DNA of 64,000 nucleotides, taken from Lachnospiraceae bacterium (lineage in GTDB: Bacteria > Bacillota > Clostridia > Lachnospirales > Lachnospiraceae). Shown piece by piece: positions 25,665-33,708 of the stretch (the stretch's first letter is position 1; every line of letters begins with the position of its first letter). A program made the position numbers and the translations under genes. The notes beneath the pieces were generated by a model that was not told the DNA's origin, ran no database searches, and worked only from the letters and a program-made list of their open reading frames with translations. The stretch spans positions 60,139 to 124,138 of the forward strand of contig CABJAW010000012.1 of the NCBI GenBank assembly GCA_902363665.1, read 5' to 3'.

Positions 25665-26939
25665 ATGGAAAAAGCAAATAAAAAATACGATGCCTATGTA
25701 CAGATTCTGAAAGAAGAACTGATTACAGCAATGGGATGTACGGAGCCGATCGCACTTGCGTATGCGGCTGCGCGATGTAAGGAGTTGCTTGGAAAACTGC
25801 CGGAAAAAGTAATCGTAAAAGTGAGCGGCAGTATTATTAAAAATGTAAAATCAGTCGTTGTGCCGAACACCGGAGGTATGAAGGGAATCAGAGCAGCGGT
25901 GGCTGCGGGATTTGTAGCCGGACGGCCGGAGAAAAAACTTGAAGTGATTTCGCAGGTCAGCGATGAAGAGCGTGCAGCGATTCAGGCATATACAGAGCAG
26001 GCAGATATGGAGATTTGCTACCTGGACAGCGGAAGAGTGTTCGATATCATCATTGAAGCAGTTGCCGGAGAGGATACGGCAAAGGTGCGGATTGCCAACT
26101 ATCACACGAATATCGTACTGGAAGAGCACAACGGTGAAAAGCTGTTGGAGACGGTCGTGGAGGGAGACCAGGAAGAAGGACTGACCGACCGCAGCCTTCT
26201 GAATATGGAAGACATCTGGGATTTCGCAATGACGTGTGAGATAGAAGATGTGAGAGCGATTCTCGATCATCAGATCGATTGCAACATGGCGATCGCAAAA
26301 GAAGGCCTGACACATCCTTATGGTGCGTGCATCGGTCAGGTGATGCTCGATGCATATGGAGACGAGATTCGTAATCGTGCCAGTGCCATGGCTGCAGCCG
26401 GTTCCGATGCGCGTATGAGCGGCTGTGAACTTCCGGTTGTAATCAATTCCGGCAGCGGAAATCAGGGAATTACATGCTCTGTTCCGGTTATTGAGTATGC
26501 CAAGGAGCTGTGCTCCGGTGATGAGAAGATGTATCGTGCACTGGCACTTTCTAATCTGGTGGCGATTCATCAGAAAACGGGTATCGGAAGATTGTCGGCA
26601 TTCTGCGGTGCGGTCTGTGCAGGAGTTGCAGCCGGAGCGGGAATCGCGTACCTGCGGGGCGGCGGCTTTAAGGAGATCGCGCACACGGTCGTAAACGGAC
26701 TGGCGATCGTCTCCGGAATCGTGTGCGACGGCGCAAAGCCGTCCTGTGCGGCGAAGATTGCAGCGTCAGTGAATGCAGGCATTCTCGGATATGAGATGTA
26801 TGTCAGGGGACAGCAGTTTTATGACGGAGACGGCCTTGTGACAAAGGGCGCCGACAACACGATCCGCAACATTGGCCGCCTCGGAAAAGAGGGAATGGCC
26901 GGGACAAATGATGAGATTATAAAGATAATGATAGAATAA
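25665..26939 (+). CDS. L-cysteine desulfidase family protein (UPF0597/CyuA-like)
   Basis: A 424-residue member of the UPF0597 family. Characterised members are oxygen-sensitive iron-sulfur enzymes that split L-cysteine to pyruvate, ammonia and sulfide, and the family is related to serine dehydratases. The conserved N-terminal cysteine is C25 in AMGCTEPIALAYAAA. Further cysteines that could complete the cluster lie in LSAFCGAVCAG and SGIVCDGAKPSC near residues 310-370. ATG 25665 follows GAGGAAA. It is co-transcribed with the importer, so the imported compound may be a cysteine- or serine-like amino acid derivative. That substrate is inference. Confidence 0.8.
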   Translation: MEKANKKYDAYVQILKEELITAMGCTEPIALAYAAARCKELLGKLPEKVIVKVSGSIIKNVKSVVVPNTGGMKGIRAAVAAGFVAGRPEKKLEVISQVSDEERAAIQAYTEQADMEICYLDSGRVFDIIIEAVAGEDTAKVRIANYHTNIVLEEHNGEKLLETVVEGDQEEGLTDRSLLNMEDIWDFAMTCEIEDVRAILDHQIDCNMAIAKEGLTHPYGACIGQVMLDAYGDEIRNRASAMAAAGSDARMSGCELPVVINSGSGNQGITCSVPVIEYAKELCSGDEKMYRALALSNLVAIHQKTGIGRLSAFCGAVCAGVAAGAGIAYLRGGGFKEIAHTVVNGLAIVSGIVCDGAKPSCAAKIAASVNAGILGYEMYVRGQQFYDGDGLVTKGADNTIRNIGRLGKEGMAGTNDEIIKIMIE

Positions 26940-26943
26940 AACA

Positions 26944-27105
26944 GTCTCGCATCTGTGAAAATGGCGAGACAGCTCCAGGAAAATTTATTTTCCTGGAGCT
27001 GTATAGCCATTTTCGGAGGTGGGCGGGACGCCCACCTCGCCGCAGACAGGAGCTGCGCAGCAGCGGATAGCCTGGAAGGGCGTGGCTGCGGCAGAGATGC
27101 GAGAC
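26944..27105 (+). other. Four-way-junction structured element
   Basis: A 162-base non-coding fold between the desulfidase-like gene and the GntR gene. Closing stem GTCTCGCATCT (26944-26954)/AGATGCGAGAC (27095-27105). Arm 1: GAAAATGGC/GCCATTTTC (26957-27014) capped by the perfect 15-bp ACAGCTCCAGGAAAA/TTTTCCTGGAGCTGT (26969-27002). Arm 2: GAGGTGGGCG/CGCCCACCTC (27016-27038). Arm 3: GCCGCAG/CTGCGGC (27039-27092) with inner GCTGC-GCA-GCAGC. All the stems listed are perfect. It may be a regulatory RNA, a transcript-stabilising structure or a palindromic mobile element. I do not recognise it as a known riboswitch. Confidence 0.8.
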
Positions 27106-27149
27106 GCCAGGAAGTCTCAGCGAAAATCAGATTCAGGAAAGGAACCACA

Positions 27150-27782
27150 ATGCAGACCCAGTCAATCAAAGATCAGGTATATCAGGGCATTTTAAGCGAC
27201 ATTCTCGACGGAGTGTACGATGTCACCAGTGTGATAAGAGAAAAGGATATGATTGAAAAATATCACGTCAGCAAGACCCCTGTGCGGGAAGCACTCGTGC
27301 AGCTGTGCGGGGAAAACATCCTGCGCAACATTCCGCGCTACGGTTATCAGGTCGTTGCGATCACGCCGCAGCAGATAAGGGAGGTTGTCGAATACCGAAA
27401 AGTGATCGAGCTGGGCGCACTGGCGGCAAGCTTTCCTGTTCTGACGGAGGAAAATCTGTCTGAGCTGGAAAAATTAAACGATGAAGTGCAGGAGATCGAA
27501 TCAATTCACGACTATAAGATCCACTGGAAGTGCAATCTGGAATTCCACCGCAAGCTGTGCAGCTTCTGCGGCAACAGCTACCTGCAGAAGGCACTTGAAG
27601 AGGCACTGCGCCTGTGTACCGGCATCTCCAACCAGTATTACACAAAGTCCTGGGAAGGCGGTAAGGAGGAGCGCGCCGGGAATCACGAGAGGATTGTGCA
27701 GGCATTGCGCAAAAAAGACCTGGAGACCGCCAAAGAGATCCTGGCAAGGGATCTGGATGCGTTCCGGGAAGAGCTTTTGTAA
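27150..27782 (+). CDS. GntR-family regulator, FadR subfamily
   Basis: A 210-residue transcription factor with an N-terminal winged helix (EKDMIEKYHVSKTPVREALVQL) and a C-terminal all-helical FCD ligand domain. Metal-ligand-type residues appear in NLEFHRKLCSFCGN and GNHERIVQAL. ATG 27150 is preceded by GGAAAGGAACC. It is last in the methyltransferase/importer/desulfidase operon, separated by the structured element, and probably senses the imported compound or its product. The palindromic ATCACTGTGAT in the operon promoter is a candidate site. Confidence 0.9.
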   Translation: MQTQSIKDQVYQGILSDILDGVYDVTSVIREKDMIEKYHVSKTPVREALVQLCGENILRNIPRYGYQVVAITPQQIREVVEYRKVIELGALAASFPVLTEENLSELEKLNDEVQEIESIHDYKIHWKCNLEFHRKLCSFCGNSYLQKALEEALRLCTGISNQYYTKSWEGGKEERAGNHERIVQALRKKDLETAKEILARDLDAFREELL

Positions 27783-27909
27783 AATGAGGCATGAAAGTGC
27801 TGTGAAGTACGGCTGCGAAAAGTTGTATATAAGAAGAGGCAGACAGAAAATACAGTTGGTAAGATTGATTATGAACGCTTTACTATCTGCCTTATAAGTA
27901 GACTTAGGG

Positions 27910-27968
27910 GTTTCCGTCAGACAATGTCAAAGTTAGAGATGACAGTGTTTGATGGAGACTTTTTTTTC
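27910..27968 (+). terminator. Terminator of the GntR operon
   Basis: A 20-bp imperfect stem (27910-27929 with 27940-27959), mostly Watson-Crick and G-U pairs, followed by nine T/T-rich bases. It abuts the end of the convergent minus-strand operon. Confidence 0.75.
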
Positions 27969-28100
27969 TTACCGGTACAGCTGAAACGCCAGAACCAGAA
28001 GCACGCCAGCCCCGATCAGAATCAGGGCAATTCCGCAGAAAAGCGGAGAAAAAATGCAGTGCAGCCAGTAAAAGATCAATTTTTTTCCAGAGAATTTCAT
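27969..28100 (-). CDS. 43-residue small membrane protein
   Basis: A short gene starting MKFSGKKLIFYWLHC and ending in a glycine-rich hydrophobic helix (CGIALILIGAGVLLVLA) and FQLYR. ATG at 28100 has AAAGGA about ten bases upstream. It follows the ABC ATPase gene after 28 bases and is last in the minus-strand exporter operon. A small single- or two-helix accessory of the exporter is plausible. I do not recognise the family. Confidence 0.6.
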   Translation of the reverse strand: MKFSGKKLIFYWLHCIFSPLFCGIALILIGAGVLLVLAFQLYR

Positions 28101-28128
28101 ACAATCAGAGTCCTTTCCAGTGCTCAGT

Positions 28129-28776
28129 TCACCTCTTCCGCATCACGCCTCCGTCCATCTCAAAGACATGGTCGCAGAGAACTTGGATATCCTCGGTATT
28201 GTGGCTGGCGAGCAAAATGGTTTTTCCCTTTTCCTTTTCGGCAAGCAGCAGGGTACGGATTTCTTCGACACCGTGCCGGTCAAGGCCGTTAAACGGTTCA
28301 TCAAGGATTAAAAGCTCAGGATTTTCCATGAGTGCCTGCGCGATGCCGAGCCGCTGCCGCATACCGAGCGAATATTTGGCAACCGGCTTTTTCAGATCCG
28401 GATCAAGACCGACGCGATGAAGAATGGCGGTGATGTCAGCGCCGGTCAGATTTCCGCGCAGTCCGGCGAGAATTTCCAGATTTCTGCGTCCGCTAAGCGA
28501 GGCAAGAAAGCCGGGCGTTTCAATAATCACACCGAGACTCTCCGGAAAATCAATTTCTTTTCCAATGTATTTTCCACCAACTATTACCGTACCTTCTGTG
28601 ACCGGCAGAAAACCGCAGATGCATTTCATCAGAACCGTTTTTCCGGATCCATTGTTTCCGATAATGCCGTAAACCTGACCGCGTATCATTTGAAAATCAA
28701 GCTGTTTTAATATCTCGTCTTTGCCGAAGCATTTTCGGACGTGATGAAGATCAACATATAAAGAATCAGATTTCAT
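28129..28776 (-). CDS. ABC exporter ATP-binding protein
   Basis: A 215-residue ATPase. Walker A is GNNGSGKT near residue 40, the signature YSLGMRQRLGIAQAL near 135, Walker B LLILDEPFNGLD near 160, and the switch His in LLASHN. The size and sequence fit the drug/antibiotic-resistance exporters paired with ABC-2-type permeases. The start at 28776 has GGAGG upstream. Two membrane subunits, a lipoprotein and a two-component system precede it on the same strand, so it is probably part of a regulated export or envelope-stress module. Confidence 0.92.
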   Translation of the reverse strand: MKSDSLYVDLHHVRKCFGKDEILKQLDFQMIRGQVYGIIGNNGSGKTVLMKCICGFLPVTEGTVIVGGKYIGKEIDFPESLGVIIETPGFLASLSGRRNLEILAGLRGNLTGADITAILHRVGLDPDLKKPVAKYSLGMRQRLGIAQALMENPELLILDEPFNGLDRHGVEEIRTLLLAEKEKGKTILLASHNTEDIQVLCDHVFEMDGGVMRKR

Positions 28777-28804
28777 TTCAGAAAACCTCCCTTTTTGTTT
28801 CATG

Positions 28805-28961
28805 TACTCTCGGAGTCTTTCCTGCACTTGCTTTTGCGGCCGATTAGCTGTCAGCCGTACACAAATCTCAGCAACGTACACCCAGTGTACGCCTCAAAAA
28901 TTTGTGCACACCTGACAAAAAATCTTCTCACAAAATCAGGTATAAAAAGATTCCGAGAGTA
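28805..28961 (-). other. Nested structured element between permease and ATPase genes
   Basis: A 157-base fold in the operon's only large gap. Closing stem TACTCTCGGA (28805-28814)/TCCGAGAGTA (28952-28961), extended by TCTTT/AAAGA after one mismatch. Inside is a three-tier arm: TGTCAG/CTGACA (28849-28854, 28912-28917), CACAAAT/ATTTGTG (28860-28866, 28900-28906) and CGTACAC-CCA-GTGTACG (28875-28891). As part of the minus-strand mRNA it could set the ATPase:permease ratio; it could equally be a palindromic mobile element. Confidence 0.7.
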
Positions 28962-28971
28962 TATTTCCTTA

Positions 28972-29700
28972 TTATGATTCTGTAAGCTTTCGTTCCAGAA
29001 CCATCCGGTGCGCGGCGGCACCAAGCAGTGCAAGCGAAACGAGAAGAATCCATAATCCTGTCTGCACCGTCCCCCAGTCATTTTGTGGAGAAAGCCACTC
29101 GGAAGGATCCAGGTAATAAAGTGATTCCAGATATCGTTCCCGCAGGATGATACAGCTGTACCAGAGCAGGAATGGAAGCCCGAACGCCAGATAAGCCGAG
29201 CCGCCAAGCACAGCACACACCGCACTTAGGCTGGATAGAAATGAGGCGCATAAGAAAAGCCTTGCCGACATGGCAAGCAGTGAAAAAAGACAGTCCGGCG
29301 GCCAGGTAGAGACAGATTTCCGGGTAAAAAAAGTTAAAAAAAAGAAGAGCAGGGCGAGGCAGGCTGCAAAAAACCAGGCAAGCGGACCGGAAACCGCGGT
29401 GACGAGAATCCGGCTCTGGCAGTAGGTGCCGCGGCTCTGGCGGATCAGCAGAAAACGCAGGTAATTCCACTGACGCTCTTTCAGATATGCGTCACCAAAG
29501 GGGAGTGCTGCGGCAACGGGGAGTGCAAACAGCACCGCCTTTGACTGCAGGGCGCTTTCAAGCAGGGAAAAAGAGATGTCGGACGGCAGTACAGTCCCCG
29601 GAGGGATGGACGGCCAGGCGGTACCAATGAGAATCGAAGCAAGCGCAAGCAGGATGGAAAGATAAAAATTTTTTTCGTGAAACAGACGATTAAAATCCAT
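28972..29700 (-). CDS. ABC-2-type exporter membrane subunit
   Basis: A 242-residue protein with about six hydrophobic segments (for example LSILLALASILIGTAW near residue 15 and TGLWILLVSLALLGAAAH near the C-terminus). No specific family motif is evident; the ABC-2 assignment comes from topology and the ATPase gene downstream. It begins six bases after the other permease gene, with no strong ribosome binding site, suggesting coupled translation. Confidence 0.75.
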   Translation of the reverse strand: MDFNRLFHEKNFYLSILLALASILIGTAWPSIPPGTVLPSDISFSLLESALQSKAVLFALPVAAALPFGDAYLKERQWNYLRFLLIRQSRGTYCQSRILVTAVSGPLAWFFAACLALLFFFLTFFTRKSVSTWPPDCLFSLLAMSARLFLCASFLSSLSAVCAVLGGSAYLAFGLPFLLWYSCIILRERYLESLYYLDPSEWLSPQNDWGTVQTGLWILLVSLALLGAAAHRMVLERKLTES

Positions 29701-29706
29701 AGTTGT

Positions 29707-30588
29707 TCAGCTCCCGAGAAAAGAAAAGGAATAGCGTTTCAGTGTGTGCACGGAAAGCAGAATGCAGGGCAGAATAAAAAGTGCAAAGCATCCTATAGAC
29801 TGTGCAATGGTCGGCAGATTGTCGTAGCCGAAATCGTGCATCTGATAGACTGCGTGATTCAGCGGGCTGATCCAGCCGACGATCGAGCGGACGCGGTACA
29901 ACTCATGTTTTTCCAGACCGAGCAGGTTCCCAAGAACGTCCGGGTCAAGCAGGAATCCGTACAGGCTGTAGAGAAGAGCAAGCACCATACCGGATTTTGC
30001 ACCAAGAAGCAGATTCCCGGTAAGAATCAGAAAGCCAAGCGTCAGACTGTAGCCGAGCATCAGCAGGCAGACCTGGAGCATGCAGCCGCAGGGTGAGATG
30101 CTTTCCATGATTTTTACAGTTGATGGAATGTTCATTTTTGCACCGACCGAAGAGTAGCCAAGGATTGCGGCGGTTTCACTCCAGAGATTCTGCGGAAAGG
30201 CATGCTTCATGCACAGCAGGATGGTCACAGCAAGGACAAAACCGATATAGAGACACGTAACGGCTGTGATGTAGAGCAGTTGGGCGGCCAGCCATTTCCG
30301 CCTCGTGATTCGCACAAGACAGAATGGTGTAAATGGTGTGATCTTTGGAAGATCGGAAAAAAGAAAGACGAGCATCAGGGAAATCAGCAGAATCGATGTG
30401 GAATCGCCGAAGGTCCACAGAAACGGCTCTGCTGCCTGCACCGAAGTGCCGTACCGGGCGATCAGCTCTGTGACGCGGGAGCTTAAAAGAAAACACAGAA
30501 CGACACTGATAAGAAAGGTGACAATGGTGCGAGAATCCCTGAAGAAGCCGAGGAAAATGCAGCGCAGGGTGGAAATGACCTGTTTCAT
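29707..30588 (-). CDS. ABC-2-type exporter membrane subunit
   Basis: A 293-residue membrane protein starting MKQVISTLRCIFLGFFRDSR, with helices at about 20-42, 60-80, 105-130, 170-200, 205-225 and 260-285. The start at 30588 is just after the lipoprotein stop (TGATATG), so translation is probably coupled. With the next gene it forms the exporter's membrane part. What it transports is unknown. Confidence 0.75.
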   Translation of the reverse strand: MKQVISTLRCIFLGFFRDSRTIVTFLISVVLCFLLSSRVTELIARYGTSVQAAEPFLWTFGDSTSILLISLMLVFLFSDLPKITPFTPFCLVRITRRKWLAAQLLYITAVTCLYIGFVLAVTILLCMKHAFPQNLWSETAAILGYSSVGAKMNIPSTVKIMESISPCGCMLQVCLLMLGYSLTLGFLILTGNLLLGAKSGMVLALLYSLYGFLLDPDVLGNLLGLEKHELYRVRSIVGWISPLNHAVYQMHDFGYDNLPTIAQSIGCFALFILPCILLSVHTLKRYSFSFLGS

Positions 30589-30589
30589 A

Positions 30590-32107
30590 TCAGTACCCGA
30601 GAAAACGGTCAATGATGGTGCCGTCGGCTGCATTGATGGTCAGATAGCTGCTGCGCGGATTGGAGAAGGAACTTGTAAGTTCCGTTCCCTCATAAACAGA
30701 CATCTGAGTGCTGCTTCCGAAAAAGTCCCAGACCGGCACAAGCACACCGCTGCAGGGATCCGTATTCGGATCGTAGATTCGCATGTAGCCGAGCGTCACA
30801 TGGTCAATGGAGATGTCATTTTCGGTCATTTCAGTGCTGCTTTGCTGGATCGGCAGCATTTTTTCAAAGACAGAGGAAATCTCCGAAAATGAGAGCAGCT
30901 GTGTATTCTGGGTCTGCTGCCCGGTGAGTTCATAGAAATTTGAGAGTTCTGCGTACCAGAGTCCTTCCTTGTTGACATAAAAGGTAACTTTTTCGTAGCA
31001 CCATGGCTCGATTGTGCTCTCCATGGATTCCAGTCCGCCGCCGTAATTGTCTTCATCCGTGACGGGAAAGCCGTCGACGCTGCGCGTGTAGGAAACCATC
31101 CATCCGCCATACGGGTAGGAGGTCAGGTTTTCACTGCCGGAAGTGTCAACCTGGCTTCCGACTGCGAGGACGACACTTCTGGGTGAAAAATCGGTCAGGC
31201 CGAGCTTTTTCATCAGGGCATCTGTGATAGCCGTGGCTTCATCGGACGGGATACCGGCCATTTCTTTTACTTTTTCCGCGGAGGGCACTTCCGGCGAATC
31301 AGAGAAGATATCGAGTACATTCCAGTAACAGGTCTGGTTTCCGTCTGCGATTCGGTTGACCAGAATTTTTGTGGCATCACCTGCAGTATCTCTGGTCAGA
31401 CTGTAATAATAGGAACCATCGTCCGTCTCGGCAAGTCCGAAAAAGGCACAGTCACTCTGCAGGCTGCCGGAATCATCAGAGGTGGAAAAGCCAGGTGTGA
31501 TCAGCTTTTTTTCCACAGTTTCCGAGGCAGTCTGATAGGCCTCTTCCCAGGAATCAATTTCCTGCTGAAGACTGTAAATCTGATCGTCCGGAACATCGCC
31601 TGAAGAGTTGCCGTTCCGGGCTGATGCGATAACACCGTAGGGATCCAGATTTCCCTGCTGCTGGTATGCTTTCAGCTCGTCCAGTTTTTCCAGAATCTGC
31701 GCTTTGGTCGGCTGAGTGTAAGCTTCGTAATCATAGATCGGAGCATCGCCGAAAAAAGCCTGAGTGATGGAATCGATCCAGTCCTGAGAAAACTCTTTTG
31801 CTTTGACGTTCCAGATGCTGACATGGTCTGTCTCGGGGACTGAGATGGAGGCATTGCAGGTGAGATGAAGGACTCCGTCGGAAGAGGTCACATTCGCCGT
31901 GTAGGTATCCGGCACAGAAAGCCTGGCGGAGAGTAAGGCATCAGAAGAGACCTGGGCAGAGCTGCTGCTGTCTGCTTCGGTGGCCTCCTGATAAGCAGCT
32001 GCCGAGCCGGTTTTCTGGCGGACGATCGTTTCATCCGGAGCTGCCGCACATCCGGCAAGAAGCGAGAGACTAAATAAGGTAATCAGAAAAGATAGACGTT
32101 TTTTCAT
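30590..32107 (-). CDS. Exporter-associated lipoprotein of unknown function
   Basis: A 505-residue lipoprotein: signal peptide residues 1-19 with lipobox LLAGC, then a Ser/Ala-rich linker and a large extracytoplasmic domain rich in Asp, Ser and Tyr. I do not recognise a domain. It opens the exporter gene group and is translationally coupled to the first permease. It may be the surface component or a sensor of the exporter. The 194-base gap upstream separates it from the kinase gene and contains a GCCGTGT/ACACGGC hairpin (32226-32240). Confidence 0.7.
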   Translation of the reverse strand: MKKRLSFLITLFSLSLLAGCAAAPDETIVRQKTGSAAAYQEATEADSSSSAQVSSDALLSARLSVPDTYTANVTSSDGVLHLTCNASISVPETDHVSIWNVKAKEFSQDWIDSITQAFFGDAPIYDYEAYTQPTKAQILEKLDELKAYQQQGNLDPYGVIASARNGNSSGDVPDDQIYSLQQEIDSWEEAYQTASETVEKKLITPGFSTSDDSGSLQSDCAFFGLAETDDGSYYYSLTRDTAGDATKILVNRIADGNQTCYWNVLDIFSDSPEVPSAEKVKEMAGIPSDEATAITDALMKKLGLTDFSPRSVVLAVGSQVDTSGSENLTSYPYGGWMVSYTRSVDGFPVTDEDNYGGGLESMESTIEPWCYEKVTFYVNKEGLWYAELSNFYELTGQQTQNTQLLSFSEISSVFEKMLPIQQSSTEMTENDISIDHVTLGYMRIYDPNTDPCSGVLVPVWDFFGSSTQMSVYEGTELTSSFSNPRSSYLTINAADGTIIDRFLGY

Positions 32108-32301
32108 AAAAGCTCCATTCCGCCGCCTGAATTATGGCGGCATAAATCGGTGTCAGAGTGATACTTTCGGTCGCTCAGGATTTGATTGCACCACTGCTGA
32201 ATGCAAATCCCCTGTTGATTATCGCGCCGTGTAACACGGCTGAGAATGTAACCTGGTTGAATATTCTTCAGGAGTATAGCATGCTCCTTGTTTCCAGGTA
32301 T

Positions 32302-33708
32302 TCAGCGGGATGTAAGCAAACTGTAACCGATGCGGCTTCCGACACCGGGGGTGCTTTCAATCTCCAGTTCGCCGTCATGAAGCCTTGCGATCTGAGCGCA
32401 TAGTGCAAGTCCAAGCCCGGCGCCTCCGGCTGCCCGGGAACGGGATTTATCTACCATATAAAAAGGCTCGGTGACTTTTGCAATTTCCTCCGGTGCGATG
32501 CCGCAGCCGTGATCTTCCACCCAGAAACCGTATTCGTTTCCGATAAGCGTAATCTCGCTTTCATCCGGAGATGCTTTCGATGCGTTATCGATCAGATTTG
32601 TGAGCATGCTCAGAAGCAGATCCTCGTCTCCGATAAAGGCTGGATTACCTGAAATCTGGATGCTCAGGATTTGTTTTTTCTGTTTGAACCGTGCTGCCGT
32701 CAGTGCGCGGGCATGGCCGGCAAGCGGAATGAGAAAGACCTCTTTTTTTTCGATGGAGGTTTCCTGGGAGAGTCCGACGAGCTGCAGCATTTTGGCGGAG
32801 AGTCTGGAGAGCCGGATGGCCTCAGATTCGATGTATTGAAGTGCCCGTATCTGGCGCGCTCCGGAAAGCGAGACACGCTGCAGCAGCTCCGCATACCCCT
32901 GAATCCCGGTCAGCGGTGTTTTCAGCTCATGGGAGAGTGCGGCGAGAAGCAGCCGCTGTTTTTCATTTGCGGCGGCAAGTGAATTGGCATGCTGTTCCAC
33001 ACATTCGGCCATATGATTGAAGCTTCTGGCCACCTCTGCTGTCTCATCGCTTCCTTTGCAGGAAACGCGTGCGCAGTAATTTCCGGAAGCAATAACATTT
33101 GCGGCATCGCGGAGCTGATAAAAGGAGACAAGAATACGACGGATCAGAAAAGAAAGCAGAAGAGACAGCAGCACCGAGAAAAGGAGACTGAGAAAAAGTC
33201 CCTGAAGAAAGCTGGTGCGAAGCCCGGTATACGTGTCTGTGATATCGCGGTAATGCAGCAGCCGTAATTTAGCATGGATATCCGTATAAACGATGAGCAG
33301 CCAGGTATCGCTGTTTCTGGCAAGAAAGACATGGCTGCTTTCTATGCGAGTGAGCATGCTTGGATCTCTGGTCAGACGTTCGGGAAGCGGACGTGCATGG
33401 GAGAAATCAAAGGTATAGGGAGAGGAATTGTACAGCTCTTCGCCAGAACCGTAAAGAACGGCATTTTCACTGAAGCTTTTTTGAAAAATACAGCGGGCGG
33501 CCGGAAAATACCAGGAGTCAGATGGCTGGAGAGCAGAAAGCCGGGCAGAAAAGTTTTTGGCATCCGTATTTAACTGCTGCCATTCGGATTTGATGAGCAC
33601 GCGCAGAATGGATGTCTGCATGAGGGACAGGTTCCAGAGAGAGAAGGCAGCCGAAAAGAAAAGAAGAAGAGAGACGGCCGCTGCAGTGATTTTGGTACGC
33701 AGCTTCAT
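32302..33708 (-). CDS. Sensor histidine kinase (EnvZ/PhoR class)
   Basis: A 468-residue kinase: N-terminal helix (about 7-28), extracytoplasmic sensor region, second helix (about 167-190), HAMP (190-243), phospho-acceptor H260 in ALSHELKTPLTG, and an ATPase domain with NLIDNASKASP, DHGCGIAPEE and GLGLAL. It overlaps the regulator gene by four bases. It probably controls the lipoprotein/exporter genes downstream on the same strand. Confidence 0.93.
   Translation of the reverse strand: MKLRTKITAAAVSLLLFFSAAFSLWNLSLMQTSILRVLIKSEWQQLNTDAKNFSARLSALQPSDSWYFPAARCIFQKSFSENAVLYGSGEELYNSSPYTFDFSHARPLPERLTRDPSMLTRIESSHVFLARNSDTWLLIVYTDIHAKLRLLHYRDITDTYTGLRTSFLQGLFLSLLFSVLLSLLLSFLIRRILVSFYQLRDAANVIASGNYCARVSCKGSDETAEVARSFNHMAECVEQHANSLAAANEKQRLLLAALSHELKTPLTGIQGYAELLQRVSLSGARQIRALQYIESEAIRLSRLSAKMLQLVGLSQETSIEKKEVFLIPLAGHARALTAARFKQKKQILSIQISGNPAFIGDEDLLLSMLTNLIDNASKASPDESEITLIGNEYGFWVEDHGCGIAPEEIAKVTEPFYMVDKSRSRAAGGAGLGLALCAQIARLHDGELEIESTPGVGSRIGYSLLTSR

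Noticed and set aside
27904..28104. 66-codon minus-strand frame starting TTG
   Set aside because: Overlaps the better-supported 43-residue membrane protein in another frame, runs through the convergent terminator and lacks hydrophobic or family features.
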